The notes under the pieces: generated by a model
Told to the model about the DNA's origin: nothing
The model's input: only the letters and a program-made list of their open reading frames with translations
Databases searched by the model: none
Translations under genes and position numbers: made by a program
Part shown: in pieces, positions 25,428 to 34,281 of the stretch
Layout of the letters: each line of letters starts with the position of its first letter
Position numbering within the stretch: the stretch's first letter is position 1
Assembly (NCBI GenBank): GCA_026225215.1
Contig: JAMFSI010000110.1
Span: forward strand, 1-64,000
Origin: Sphingomonas palustris
Lineage (GTDB): Bacteria > Pseudomonadota > Alphaproteobacteria > Sphingomonadales > Sphingomonadaceae
Direction: 5' to 3'
DNA: 64,000 bases

Positions 25428-28400
25428 ATGACTTCGAGCAGCAATAATGACGACATTCGGCAAAATCTGTCATCCCATGACCAAAAATTGAGTATATTCA
25501 ATTTTATAGACCGGGATATAATTGACGAATCCACCAGACCAGTTGGTTCAATTTATGTCGATCCCGAAATATTCCTCGCGAGTGTCGAAAGTCGATTGTC
25601 TACCGACCCACGACGCGGGACTTTGGCTTATATCGAGATCATCGATCATACGCATAGAGCCCCTGCCAAGGAAGTCAGTCTCGATCACTATGTCCTGAAT
25701 AGCCCTAATGACCTGAATATACCTGATATAACTAACTGTATTACTGAAGTACTTGGCGAAGAAGGTATTTTTTGCTGGTACGGCGATCGCTTCATCGTTC
25801 TGATCAATCGACCTGCTACGCTCATCGTGCGGCAACTGCTCAGCCGGGTCAGTCACGCTATTGCTGCGCAGCATCGACCGGCCAATCCGACCACGCCGCG
25901 CTTTACGCCGGCCGTGGGATATGCGGATTTTCGGGCAGCATCTTCGCTTCGCGAATTGTGGATCATGGCGGAAAGCGCGCTCGATCGTGCCAAATCGAGC
26001 CTCGAGATCGAACCGTTCCGCTACGTCGAGGCCGAAAAGAAGCCCAAATTGCGTGTGAGTCTGCCGGATAATATCAAAATCTGGCGGCGGTCGCCGGCAT
26101 GGTTAGTGCTGACCTTCCAGCTGGCAGTTTCGCTGGCCTTGGGATTAGGCGCGCCGCTGGTTTTATATGCGATATGCGATGCGCTGGGCTTCGATATTTC
26201 GGGTACGGTCTACATCGGCGTGGTTATCGCCCTGGTGGCGACGGCGGCCATGATCTGGGTCGAAGGTTTCCTGGCGCTGAAACGGACCACGCCCCCGGAG
26301 GAGCCAGGCGCGCCCTGGCCCGTGGCGACCGTCATCATACCCGCCTATCTGCCGAACGAGGCCGATACCATCATGGAGACGCTCCGCGCCTTCCTCAATC
26401 TCGATTATCCCAACACCGTACAGGTGATCGTCGCTTATAATTGCCCCGCGCCTTACATGCCGGTCGAAGATGAAATGGCCGCGCTGGCGACGATCGAAGT
26501 CGAGCGCGGGAAGTTCATCATCGAACCGGTGCGCGTCCCCGGCAGCACGTCGAAAGCGCAGAATGTCAACGCCGTGGTGGGACGCGTGCGCGGGCGGTTC
26601 GTCGGCATTTACGATGCCGATCATCATCCGCGCCCGGATAGCCTGCAGCGCGCATGGCGCTGGCTGTCCAATGGCTGGGACATTGTCCAGGGGCGTTGTT
26701 CGGTCCGCAACGGCGGAGACACCTGGGTGTCGCGCATGGTCGCCGTGGAATTCGAGCAGATCTACGCCGTCAGCCATCCCGGCCGCGCGCGCTTTCACGG
26801 CTTCGGTATCTTCGGCGGCAGCAATGGCTTCTGGCGCACCTCGGTGCTGCACGAGACCCGGATGCGGCGCTCGATGCTGACCGAGGACATCGACAGCAGC
26901 ATTCGCGCGCTCACCGCCGGCTATCGGATCACCGGCGACCGCGATCTCATCTCCGAGGAACTGGCGCCGACCTCGCTCAAGCAATTGCTCAATCAGCGGC
27001 TGCGCTGGGCGCAAGGATGGTTTCAAGTATCGTTTCGCCGGATCTGGCCCGCGCTCACCTCACGCAATGTCACGCTTCGTCAAAAGATCGGCCTTTGCCA
27101 TCTGCTGATCTGGCGGGAACTGTTCCCTTGGTACTCTATCCAGGTGTTACCGATCATGTTCTATTGGGTATGCGTTTACGGCTGGGGTTATATCCATTGG
27201 GCCGTACCGATTTTCGTGGCCACCACGCTGTTCACTCTTTCCACCGGGCCGGGGCAGGTTCTCCTGGCCTATGTGCTTGCTCAAGACTCGCTGAAGAAGA
27301 AACCCGGCTGGTTTCTGGAGTATTTGTTCGTCTCTTCGTTTTTCTACTCGTTCTTCAAAGACTCGCTGTCGCGCATCGCTCATATCAAAGAAGCGATGCA
27401 CGAACGCGCCTGGAAGGTCACGCCGCGTACCGCACCCACTGCGGGTGGGAACGGAGCCGGGTCGAACGCTTTGGCTGGAAAAGCTACGGCTCAGGCAGCC
27501 GCGATGCGGATAGCGACGGGCCTGCTCGCCCTGTTCCTGATCGCGCCGGGCACCGGCTGGGCACAGCCGGTAAACCGGCCCGTCCAGCGCCGTACTGCCG
27601 GGCAATTCATCGCGATGCTGCTGGGCGGCGAAGCCAAGACGATCCACGCCGCTCGCCTGGCCGCTCAGCATGGGCAACCCGCCGTGGCCGCGCAATTGTT
27701 CGACCAGGCGATTGTCGACGTTCCCCGTCGCCGGGCTGAACTGTTACCCGAATATGCCGAGAACCTCTTTCTGGCCGGGGATTACGGCAGCGCCGTGCCG
27801 ATCTATCAGGAAATGCTCGCCGGCTCGCTGGACAGAGATAAGCGCAAAAACCTGAGCTTGCGGCTGGCGGTCGCTTTGACCAATAGCCACCAATATCAAG
27901 CCGCCCTTTCACTCTATGACGGCCTGATCGCGCGCGACCCCGCAGATGCCGAGATCGCGCTGCTGCGCGCCAGGATGCTTTCACGGCTGGGCGAAACGAC
28001 CGCTGCCGTCCTGGCGCTGGACAAGGTACCGGCGGATAAATGGTCCACCGGCCCGCTCGCATCGACTGCTGGCGAAGTGCTGATCAATTCCGCAGCGCAA
28101 ATGGCAAAGGCGGGTGATAAAGGTGCGGCGCGGCAATTGTACGACCGCGCATTCCGCCACGATCCGCAATTGCGCGGGGCCAATCAGCATGATTATCAAT
28201 TGCTCGCCGTCGTTCCGCCCACGCGGATGCCGGGCGCCAATCGCAAGCCGGCTTACCGCATCGCCTTGCTCCGCCAGCAATTGTCGCGGACCGCGCCCGG
28301 CTCGCAGACATTCCTGAAACTGCAAAGCCAGCTCGCCCAGACGCTGACGAGTGCCAATATGCCCGCCAAAGCACTGGCGGCCTGGAGCGTCTATGCGCGA

Positions 28401-30239
28401 TACATGCCTAAAGACGGCACTGCGCAGGTCGCTCGCGCCAGATTGCTCGCCGCAATGGGTAACCACGATCAGGCGGTAGCCCTGTTCAGGTCAGCCTCTG
28501 GCCAGGCCCACCGCGATCCTGGGGCTCGCGAAGGGCTGCTGAGCGAGACCGTCGCGCTGGCGCGGGCCGCCGCTCGGGAAAACCGCAATGCCGATTCCCA
28601 GGCGCTGTTCGCTTCGGCGATCGCGCTGGACGGCGGCCATGACCGCGAATTGCAGCGCGAATATGCCGATCAGTTGAGCTTTGCCGGGAAGTCGGGCGAC
28701 GCCATCCCCGCCTATCTCGAAGCCTTGGCCGATACCACCATGTCGCCGTTGAACCATCAACGCGCCTTGCTGGGTCTTGCCGATGCCTACAGCTGGTCGG
28801 ATCGGCTGAACGATGCACTGCCGATCTACACTGACCTCGCCAATGCCACACCCAGCGACGCCGGGCTGCATTGGGCCCGGCTGGTCTGCGCGGCCCGCAT
28901 TGCCGCGCGATCGGATCGCAATGCCGAAGCGGTGAAGCTGTTCGCCGAGGCGATCGCCCTCGCCCCCGATCACAAGGGGGCAATCCTTGCCGAATACGCC
29001 GATCAGCTCAGCTTCGTCGGCCGCAGCCCCGAGGCTATTCCGCTGTACGAGGCGGCACTGGCCCAGCCGGACCTGTCGGCAAAGACAACGCTGACGATCC
29101 GCACCGCGCTGGCGCAAGCCTATGCCTGGGCCGGCCAATATGGCCTGGCACAGACCACTTACGCGGATCTGGTGAAGGCCAATCCGCAGCAGATCGATCT
29201 CGAATGGAAACTGCTGGTGACCGCAGCACGCGACGCGGCTGTCCATGACCGGAACAAGCAATCCGAACTGCTCTTTGCCAATGCGATCAAGCTCAGCCCC
29301 GATCACAGCAAAGGCATTCTGCGCGAATATGCCGATCAGCTCAGCTTCAATGGCAAGTCGAGCGCCGCGATCCGCTTCTATCAGGCCGCGCACGACCAGC
29401 CGGGGCTGACCGACCTCGATCGGCTGGCGATCGACCGCGCCAAGGCTCAGGCACTCGACTGGTCCGGCCATTATGCGGCTGCGGTGGTGGTCTATGAAGG
29501 CTTGATCCGGACCGACCCTGCCGATCCCTCGCTACGGCGCCAGCGCTTGATCGAACAAGCGCGGGAGGCCGCCCGGACCGACCGGAACAAGCAAGCCGCC
29601 ACGCTGTTTGCCGATGCCATCAAGCTGCAGCCGGAGCATCGGCTGGATATCCTGAATGAATACGCCGACCAGCTGAGTTTTTCGCAGCAGAGCACGCAAG
29701 CCATCCCGCTGTATCGCGAATTGCTGCGCACAAATGCACCGCAGACCGTGCGCATCAAATATGAATTGGCCATCGCGCAATCGCTGGCCTGGGATCATCA
29801 ACTCAAGGCAGCGCTGGTTGCTTACCAACAAGTGGCGGTTTCGCAGCCTGGTGATCTGCGGGGAGCCATAGGCGTAGCGCAAACGCTGTCGTGGATGGGG
29901 CATCAAACCGACGCCAAAGCGGAATACGCAAAGATTTTGCAGATCGATCCGAATAATGGCGAGGCGCTGCGCGGCATGGCGCAGGCCGAGGATTGGGATG
30001 GCCGGCATTTCGCCGCCCAGGCCCTGCTCCGGCATCGCTTGGAGCAGCATCCCGATGATCTGACCGCCCGCCGGTTGCTGGCGCAGTCACTGGTCTGGTC
30101 GGGTCGACCCGATGTCGCGATGGCGCAAGTGCAAGTGGCATTGCGCGATGTTTCCGCGATCCGCCTGGCCCAGGCGCCGCATCTTCCCGTCGAAGATGTT
30201 TTGACCGATGCCGGTAAACCGAACGACCTGCTGAAGTAA
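25428..30239 (+). CDS. GGDEF-like / GT2 polysaccharide synthase / periplasmic TPR fusion protein
   Basis: This 1603-residue protein joins three modules. Residues 45-205 are a degenerate GGDEF domain (WYGDRF at 117-122 in place of GGDEF; no RxxD inhibitory site), followed by two membrane helices. Residues 298-560 are a processive family-2 glycosyltransferase with D396-A-D398, T485-E-D487 and Q523RLRW, then several membrane helices. Residues 693-714 form an internal signal-peptide-like segment (M693 to GWA). The rest, to 1603, is TPR-rich and would be periplasmic; it includes a 111-residue unit repeated four times. In known systems (BcsA/BcsC, PgaC/PgaA) synthase and TPR scaffold are separate proteins. 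It is followed by an outer-membrane barrel gene. Confidence 0.9.
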   Translation: MTSSSNNDDIRQNLSSHDQKLSIFNFIDRDIIDESTRPVGSIYVDPEIFLASVESRLSTDPRRGTLAYIEIIDHTHRAPAKEVSLDHYVLNSPNDLNIPDITNCITEVLGEEGIFCWYGDRFIVLINRPATLIVRQLLSRVSHAIAAQHRPANPTTPRFTPAVGYADFRAASSLRELWIMAESALDRAKSSLEIEPFRYVEAEKKPKLRVSLPDNIKIWRRSPAWLVLTFQLAVSLALGLGAPLVLYAICDALGFDISGTVYIGVVIALVATAAMIWVEGFLALKRTTPPEEPGAPWPVATVIIPAYLPNEADTIMETLRAFLNLDYPNTVQVIVAYNCPAPYMPVEDEMAALATIEVERGKFIIEPVRVPGSTSKAQNVNAVVGRVRGRFVGIYDADHHPRPDSLQRAWRWLSNGWDIVQGRCSVRNGGDTWVSRMVAVEFEQIYAVSHPGRARFHGFGIFGGSNGFWRTSVLHETRMRRSMLTEDIDSSIRALTAGYRITGDRDLISEELAPTSLKQLLNQRLRWAQGWFQVSFRRIWPALTSRNVTLRQKIGLCHLLIWRELFPWYSIQVLPIMFYWVCVYGWGYIHWAVPIFVATTLFTLSTGPGQVLLAYVLAQDSLKKKPGWFLEYLFVSSFFYSFFKDSLSRIAHIKEAMHERAWKVTPRTAPTAGGNGAGSNALAGKATAQAAAMRIATGLLALFLIAPGTGWAQPVNRPVQRRTAGQFIAMLLGGEAKTIHAARLAAQHGQPAVAAQLFDQAIVDVPRRRAELLPEYAENLFLAGDYGSAVPIYQEMLAGSLDRDKRKNLSLRLAVALTNSHQYQAALSLYDGLIARDPADAEIALLRARMLSRLGETTAAVLALDKVPADKWSTGPLASTAGEVLINSAAQMAKAGDKGAARQLYDRAFRHDPQLRGANQHDYQLLAVVPPTRMPGANRKPAYRIALLRQQLSRTAPGSQTFLKLQSQLAQTLTSANMPAKALAAWSVYARYMPKDGTAQVARARLLAAMGNHDQAVALFRSASGQAHRDPGAREGLLSETVALARAAARENRNADSQALFASAIALDGGHDRELQREYADQLSFAGKSGDAIPAYLEALADTTMSPLNHQRALLGLADAYSWSDRLNDALPIYTDLANATPSDAGLHWARLVCAARIAARSDRNAEAVKLFAEAIALAPDHKGAILAEYADQLSFVGRSPEAIPLYEAALAQPDLSAKTTLTIRTALAQAYAWAGQYGLAQTTYADLVKANPQQIDLEWKLLVTAARDAAVHDRNKQSELLFANAIKLSPDHSKGILREYADQLSFNGKSSAAIRFYQAAHDQPGLTDLDRLAIDRAKAQALDWSGHYAAAVVVYEGLIRTDPADPSLRRQRLIEQAREAARTDRNKQAATLFADAIKLQPEHRLDILNEYADQLSFSQQSTQAIPLYRELLRTNAPQTVRIKYELAIAQSLAWDHQLKAALVAYQQVAVSQPGDLRGAIGVAQTLSWMGHQTDAKAEYAKILQIDPNNGEALRGMAQAEDWDGRHFAAQALLRHRLEQHPDDLTARRLLAQSLVWSGRPDVAMAQVQVALRDVSAIRLAQAPHLPVEDVLTDAGKPNDLLK
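28659..29990 (+). repeat. Four 333-bp coding repeats in the TPR region
   Basis: The codons for EYADQLSF recur at 28659, 28992, 29325 and 29658, exactly 333 bases (111 residues) apart. Each unit also has a preceding (A)R(T/D)RN.(Q/A)....FA.AI.L.P.H segment and a following AIP.Y block. The sequences are diverged but clearly derived from tandem duplication, with each unit spanning about three TPR-like helical pairs. Confidence 0.85.
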
Positions 30240-30287
30240 TTCGACTCATTTATGATAACTGTATTTCGGCATGATCGCAAAAATTGA

Positions 30288-30327
30288 GACAACCGCCTCG
30301 CCATTTAAAATAATCGAGGCGGTTGTC
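30288..30327. promoter_or_regulatory. Perfect stem-loop between synthase and barrel genes
   Basis: GACAACCGCCTCG at 30288-30300 pairs perfectly with CGAGGCGGTTGTC at 30315-30327 across a 14-base AT-rich loop. There is no T-run, so in an operon message this would be a partial terminator or an RNA-stabilising stem that sets the ratio of the two proteins. The barrel gene starts 30 bases further on. Confidence 0.65.
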
Positions 30328-30356
30328 GGGGAGGGGATTTTACAGGGGGTAAATTG

Positions 30357-31649
30357 ATGAATGGAAAAGCCGCGGCTTGCGTCCGCTTGCTGTCGTCGAG
30401 GTCAAGGGCCCCATCGGGCCGACACTATCTCCTCTATCCAATCCCGCGTTTCGGAAAAGCGGTTCGAATATTCGGCTCGATCGCGGCGATATCGATTAAT
30501 CCCCATGTTGCCGCAGCCCAAACCGTTACCGAGCCAGCGGCTCTGGCTCAGCCACCCGCCCAAGCGGTTGTCGGCGGCCACAGCAATGCGTTGCAGGCTG
30601 GCGCCCAACCAATGCCCGCCCTGCCCTATAGCGATGAGCCGAGCCCCGATGAACTCGCCAAACTGCTGAATCTGAGCGACCGCCAACCCGACCCGCTCCC
30701 CGATAATATCGATATGACGCACGGCGAAGGCGGCATATTCTCGGATTTGAATAATTTGAGCGACCAGATCTCCGATCTGCGACGGCCGACGGCCAATGCG
30801 GTGGTCCGATATTCCACCCAGTCCGATCATCTGGATATTCGCCAGGAGGACGCGTCGCAGGATCTGTTCTTCAATCACGGGGTCGATCGATTTGGCCTGG
30901 GTGTTCAAGCGATCAATTACAATCCAGCCGTCGGGCCCTCCATCAACCAATACGCCGGTGGGCTGACCGGTCACAGCAAGCTCAACAATTTTCTGGAAAT
31001 AACCGGCGAGGCCTGGATCAACAGCATCAATTGGTCGAATCTGGGATATTATCGGGCGACATACGACGCCTATCTCACGATCAGGCCATCCGACTCATTG
31101 CGGATCGATCTCGACAGTAATCGCCGGCTTTTCGATAATATAACCTCGCTGCAAATGCGTATCACCGCGCAATCATGGGGCGGATCGGTTGATTTCACCC
31201 CCAACGGCGGTATTCGCCTCACCGCGCGGGCAGCCGGTAGTTCGTTCAGCGACGGAAACTGGCGGCGAACCGAAGAACTGGAAGGCGTGTGGCGAGTCGA
31301 TAGCAGCCCGCTCATCGAAATAGGCTTCCGTGGAACCAATTTTCATTTCGACAAGCTACTGAATAACGGCTATTTTAATCCGCGTAATTACACGTCGGGT
31401 GAAGGGGTGCTACACGTCAGCGCGCCTCTCACCAAGCTACTCTCTGCCGATTTTACCGGGTCGGTCGGCGTAGAAGATGCCAACCCCGGTGGCGACAAGC
31501 CGTTGGAGAAAGCGGCGCTCAGGCTGTCCTACAAGCTTTCTCGGCACTGGTCCCTGGATACCGAAGCCTCCTATTTCTCATCGCGATCGTCGAATAGTTC
31601 AGGATTTGCGCGGACAAGCGTATTCTTGGGATTACATTACAGGTTTTAA
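30357..31649 (+). CDS. Outer-membrane beta-barrel protein of the polysaccharide locus
   Basis: The protein of about 430 residues has an export signal (hydrophobic segment near residues 38-53, cleavage near AAAQ), a Pro-rich linker and a C-terminal region of amphipathic strands ending in YRF, the aromatic end recognised by the barrel-assembly machinery. Position after the synthase-TPR fusion suggests it is the polysaccharide export pore, equivalent to the barrel half of PgaA or BcsC but as a separate gene. ATG 30357 follows AGGGGG. Its stop overlaps the stop of the convergent GH5 gene. Confidence 0.75.
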   Translation: MNGKAAACVRLLSSRSRAPSGRHYLLYPIPRFGKAVRIFGSIAAISINPHVAAAQTVTEPAALAQPPAQAVVGGHSNALQAGAQPMPALPYSDEPSPDELAKLLNLSDRQPDPLPDNIDMTHGEGGIFSDLNNLSDQISDLRRPTANAVVRYSTQSDHLDIRQEDASQDLFFNHGVDRFGLGVQAINYNPAVGPSINQYAGGLTGHSKLNNFLEITGEAWINSINWSNLGYYRATYDAYLTIRPSDSLRIDLDSNRRLFDNITSLQMRITAQSWGGSVDFTPNGGIRLTARAAGSSFSDGNWRRTEELEGVWRVDSSPLIEIGFRGTNFHFDKLLNNGYFNPRNYTSGEGVLHVSAPLTKLLSADFTGSVGVEDANPGGDKPLEKAALRLSYKLSRHWSLDTEASYFSSRSSNSSGFARTSVFLGLHYRF

Positions 31650-32878
31650 TTGAGCGCCGGCAACGGATCGATCGCTACCGCATATGTCCTTTTGTCATTG
31701 GTGTAATATGCGGACTTGTCGGACAGGGCCCCGGACAGGTTGAAATTATTCGACCATTTCGCGGCGATTTCGTCGGATGATTCCTGTTCTATATCGGTTG
31801 CGGCGCTGCGGGCGTAATTGATGATACCCCACTCTCCCATGTCGACGGTCTTGTACGTCCAAGACGACCAGCCAACGCCGGCCTGGTCCATTGTGCGGGT
31901 TGCCGTGGCAAAATCGGCAGCCAGGAATTCACCGATATAGACTGGAACCGTACTGCCCGCGCTTTCCTGAAGCCGTTTGGCCATCTGGTCATTGGTGAGC
32001 GGATCGGTGCCGTAAAAATGATCCGAATAGATACCATTGGGGAAATTACCCGCTTGGCGCAGCTTGAGGAATTGAGCGAAGGTGAAGCCTTCGACGACTT
32101 GCGCCCGATGCGGATCGGCGCCGGCCACAGCCCGTGACAGCACTTGCTGGACACCCCAATTGCCGGGAAATTCATTGATCAGATCGAAGGCGGCAATCGC
32201 ACCATTGCCGCGATAATGCGTGGCGATCACCGTCCATAAGTCCGCCATCGCCTGGCGGATATTCGCGCCTTCGGGCCGTCCGATCCTGGCCTGATCGGTG
32301 CGTTGCTGCGGCCAGACATGCAGATCGAAGATCGTATAGATGCCCCGCGCCGCCGCTTCGCGAACGATCCAGTCCATCCGGGTAAAATCGATTTCGCCCT
32401 GGCTATCGCGAATCCAGCTGCCATCGGCGTGCTGCAAGGTGCGATAGCTGATCGGCACCCGAACGACGTTGAACCCGCTATCGCGTATCCGATCGAGATC
32501 CTCAGTCGTGATCCAGTGGCTTTGCCATATATCCATCAGCGCCGCGCCCTGGTCCGCGCCGAAGCGCGCTTCGAGACTTTCCAGCGCCGAGCGCCCCGCT
32601 ACCCCGCCGCTACCGCTTTGCGCCACCGTGTCGGCGCTATCCGCCAGACCGCACATCCACCCCTCGGTCACCAGCCAACCGCCGAGATTGACCCCGTGAA
32701 ACAACACACGCCGGCCATCGCGCGTCACCAAATTAGCTCCAGACACCGAAATATAGGCGTGTTTATACCGATTGCGCATGGTTGCCGCGCTCGTCGCCGG
32801 CAGCGGCTTCGCCTCGATCGGCGGTGCGGAAACGGCCAGTAACAGCAGGGCGAGCGACAGGCTGGAAACCAGTTTCAT
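31646..32878 (-). CDS. Secreted GH5-family glycoside hydrolase
   Basis: The 410-residue protein has a signal peptide (residues 1-23), then a TIM-barrel GH5 domain: FHGVNLGGWLVTEGWM, NVVRVPISY, acid/base Glu236 in DLINEFPG and nucleophile Glu317 in VYIGEF. GH5 enzymes cut beta-glucans and related chains. It faces the synthase/barrel genes, overlapping at the stop codons, so it may trim or release the polysaccharide made there, as BcsZ or PgaB-type hydrolases do elsewhere. Exact linkage specificity cannot be read. Confidence 0.87.
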   Translation of the reverse strand: MKLVSSLSLALLLLAVSAPPIEAKPLPATSAATMRNRYKHAYISVSGANLVTRDGRRVLFHGVNLGGWLVTEGWMCGLADSADTVAQSGSGGVAGRSALESLEARFGADQGAALMDIWQSHWITTEDLDRIRDSGFNVVRVPISYRTLQHADGSWIRDSQGEIDFTRMDWIVREAAARGIYTIFDLHVWPQQRTDQARIGRPEGANIRQAMADLWTVIATHYRGNGAIAAFDLINEFPGNWGVQQVLSRAVAGADPHRAQVVEGFTFAQFLKLRQAGNFPNGIYSDHFYGTDPLTNDQMAKRLQESAGSTVPVYIGEFLAADFATATRTMDQAGVGWSSWTYKTVDMGEWGIINYARSAATDIEQESSDEIAAKWSNNFNLSGALSDKSAYYTNDKRTYAVAIDPLPALN

Positions 32879-33044
32879 ATCACCTCGCCGCGCAATCGAT
32901 CCTCCGCGAGAATCGAGCCCTTATTTACCCTAATTTCGTGAGAAAACCAACGCATCTCCAAGTTTTGGTACAGAATAAAATTTGCTCGCATGGTCCATTT
33001 ATGCAAACTCTGCGTATGGCTGTCTGTAGAAAATGGAAGAGCCC

Positions 33045-33461
33045 ATGAAGAGCTTTGCGCTCAGCTATATTTCGACCGCCATCGTCATGCTCGGATTGGA
33101 CTCGGTCTGGTTATCCCTGACCGGCACCCCGCTCTATCGGGCGCGATTAGGCGAGTTGATGCTGCCCCAGTTCGTGGTGGCGCCCGCCTTGTGCTTTTAC
33201 GCGCTCTATGTCTTTGGTTTAGTGGTACTCATTGTACTGCCGGCATTGGCGCTCGGACGCTGGCAAGACGCCACCTGGCGCGGCGGACTGCTCGGCTGCG
33301 TGGCCTATGCGACTTACGACCTCACCAATGAGGCGACGCTGCGGGGCTGGTCGCCGGTCATCACTCTGGCCGATATCGCCTGGGGCACGACCCTGAGCGC
33401 GATTGCCGCGACTGCCGCTTATGCAATCGTCAGAACCGTTCAGCCCCGCCCGCAGCAATAA
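33045..33461 (+). CDS. DUF2177 family membrane protein
   Basis: The 138-residue protein has four predicted membrane helices and the DUF2177 motifs SVWLSLTGTPLYRARLGELM and GCVAYATYDLTNEATLRGW. Its function is not known to me. The ATG at 33045 is chosen because GGAAGAG lies seven bases upstream. The 3' end overlaps the convergent PNPOx-like gene by 32 bases. Confidence 0.85.
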   Translation: MKSFALSYISTAIVMLGLDSVWLSLTGTPLYRARLGELMLPQFVVAPALCFYALYVFGLVVLIVLPALALGRWQDATWRGGLLGCVAYATYDLTNEATLRGWSPVITLADIAWGTTLSAIAATAAYAIVRTVQPRPQQ

Positions 33462-34065
33462 GTTGCGCCTGCAACCTGGCATTTTCGGTTTCGAGTTCAG
33501 CAACGCGCTCCTGCAGCGGTTGCATGAATTCGGCCATTTCAGCACCGGTGAAGCGCGGCGTGATATGCTGCGGGCAATTCCGGTCGAAGGCTTCGAGCCT
33601 CAGCTTCATGATCCGCTCGACTTTGGCCCGGTAGCGCGGATCGATCACAAGCTCGGTCAACGCCGGATCGGCGTCGAGGGAAACCAGCTCGACATGGGCA
33701 TAGATCTTCAATCGGGCGCGATGGGCATAGTCCACCATGATCAGGCACACGCGATCGTCTGCCGCCAGATTGCCGATACTGAGATACTGGCGATTGCCGC
33801 GAAAATCGGGGAAGGCGAGTGTTCGGTCATCGATGAGCTTGACGAAGCCGGGCGCGCCGCCACGATCCTGGACATAGGGCCAGCCGGTTTCGGAAACTGT
33901 CGCCATGTAAAAGCTATCGCGCGCGGCAATGAACGCCGCCTCCCGCTCGGTAAACCGGTCGAAGGCGCGATCGATGTCGCCTTCCCAGAGATGGTCGGTG
34001 CCCATCGCTACTTGCGCAGCGTGAACGCTAGGCGTCACGGCAATATCCAGAAATCCGTAAGTCAT
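33430..34065 (-). CDS. Pyridoxamine 5'-phosphate oxidase-like FMN-binding protein
   Basis: The 211-residue protein has the split-barrel FMN-binding fold: FTEREAAFIAARDSFYMATVSETGWPYVQDRGG, then FPDFRGNRQYLSIGNLAADDRVCLIMVDYAHRARLKIYAHVE. The C-terminal 35 residues form a short coiled coil (MQPLQERVAELETENARLQAQL). It is a PNPOx-like oxidoreductase of unknown substrate rather than PdxH itself. It is divergent from a LysR gene 216 bases away. Confidence 0.85.
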   Translation of the reverse strand: MTYGFLDIAVTPSVHAAQVAMGTDHLWEGDIDRAFDRFTEREAAFIAARDSFYMATVSETGWPYVQDRGGAPGFVKLIDDRTLAFPDFRGNRQYLSIGNLAADDRVCLIMVDYAHRARLKIYAHVELVSLDADPALTELVIDPRYRAKVERIMKLRLEAFDRNCPQHITPRFTGAEMAEFMQPLQERVAELETENARLQAQLIAAGGAERF

Positions 34066-34281
34066 GGCGGATGGCCCTTTGCCAACGAATTTGGCGGCAA
34101 CATGCCGGCAAACTCACCCAGATATTAGGGCAACCGCACCGGTCGGGTAGTTAGACCTTTAGCAAGATAGTCTTCCGTTTGGCGGAATAATCAATGCACC
34201 GTTCGCGCAATAGCAATGCCAATTGCAACAATGCGATCGATTGCCTAGGATTCGAGGTTCGCACTCCAGTCCGGTGAAACG

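Noticed and set aside
28659..29990. Regular repeats considered as a CRISPR or satellite array
   Set aside because: The 333-bp period is a multiple of three, sequences are diverged and the whole stretch is one open TPR-coding frame.
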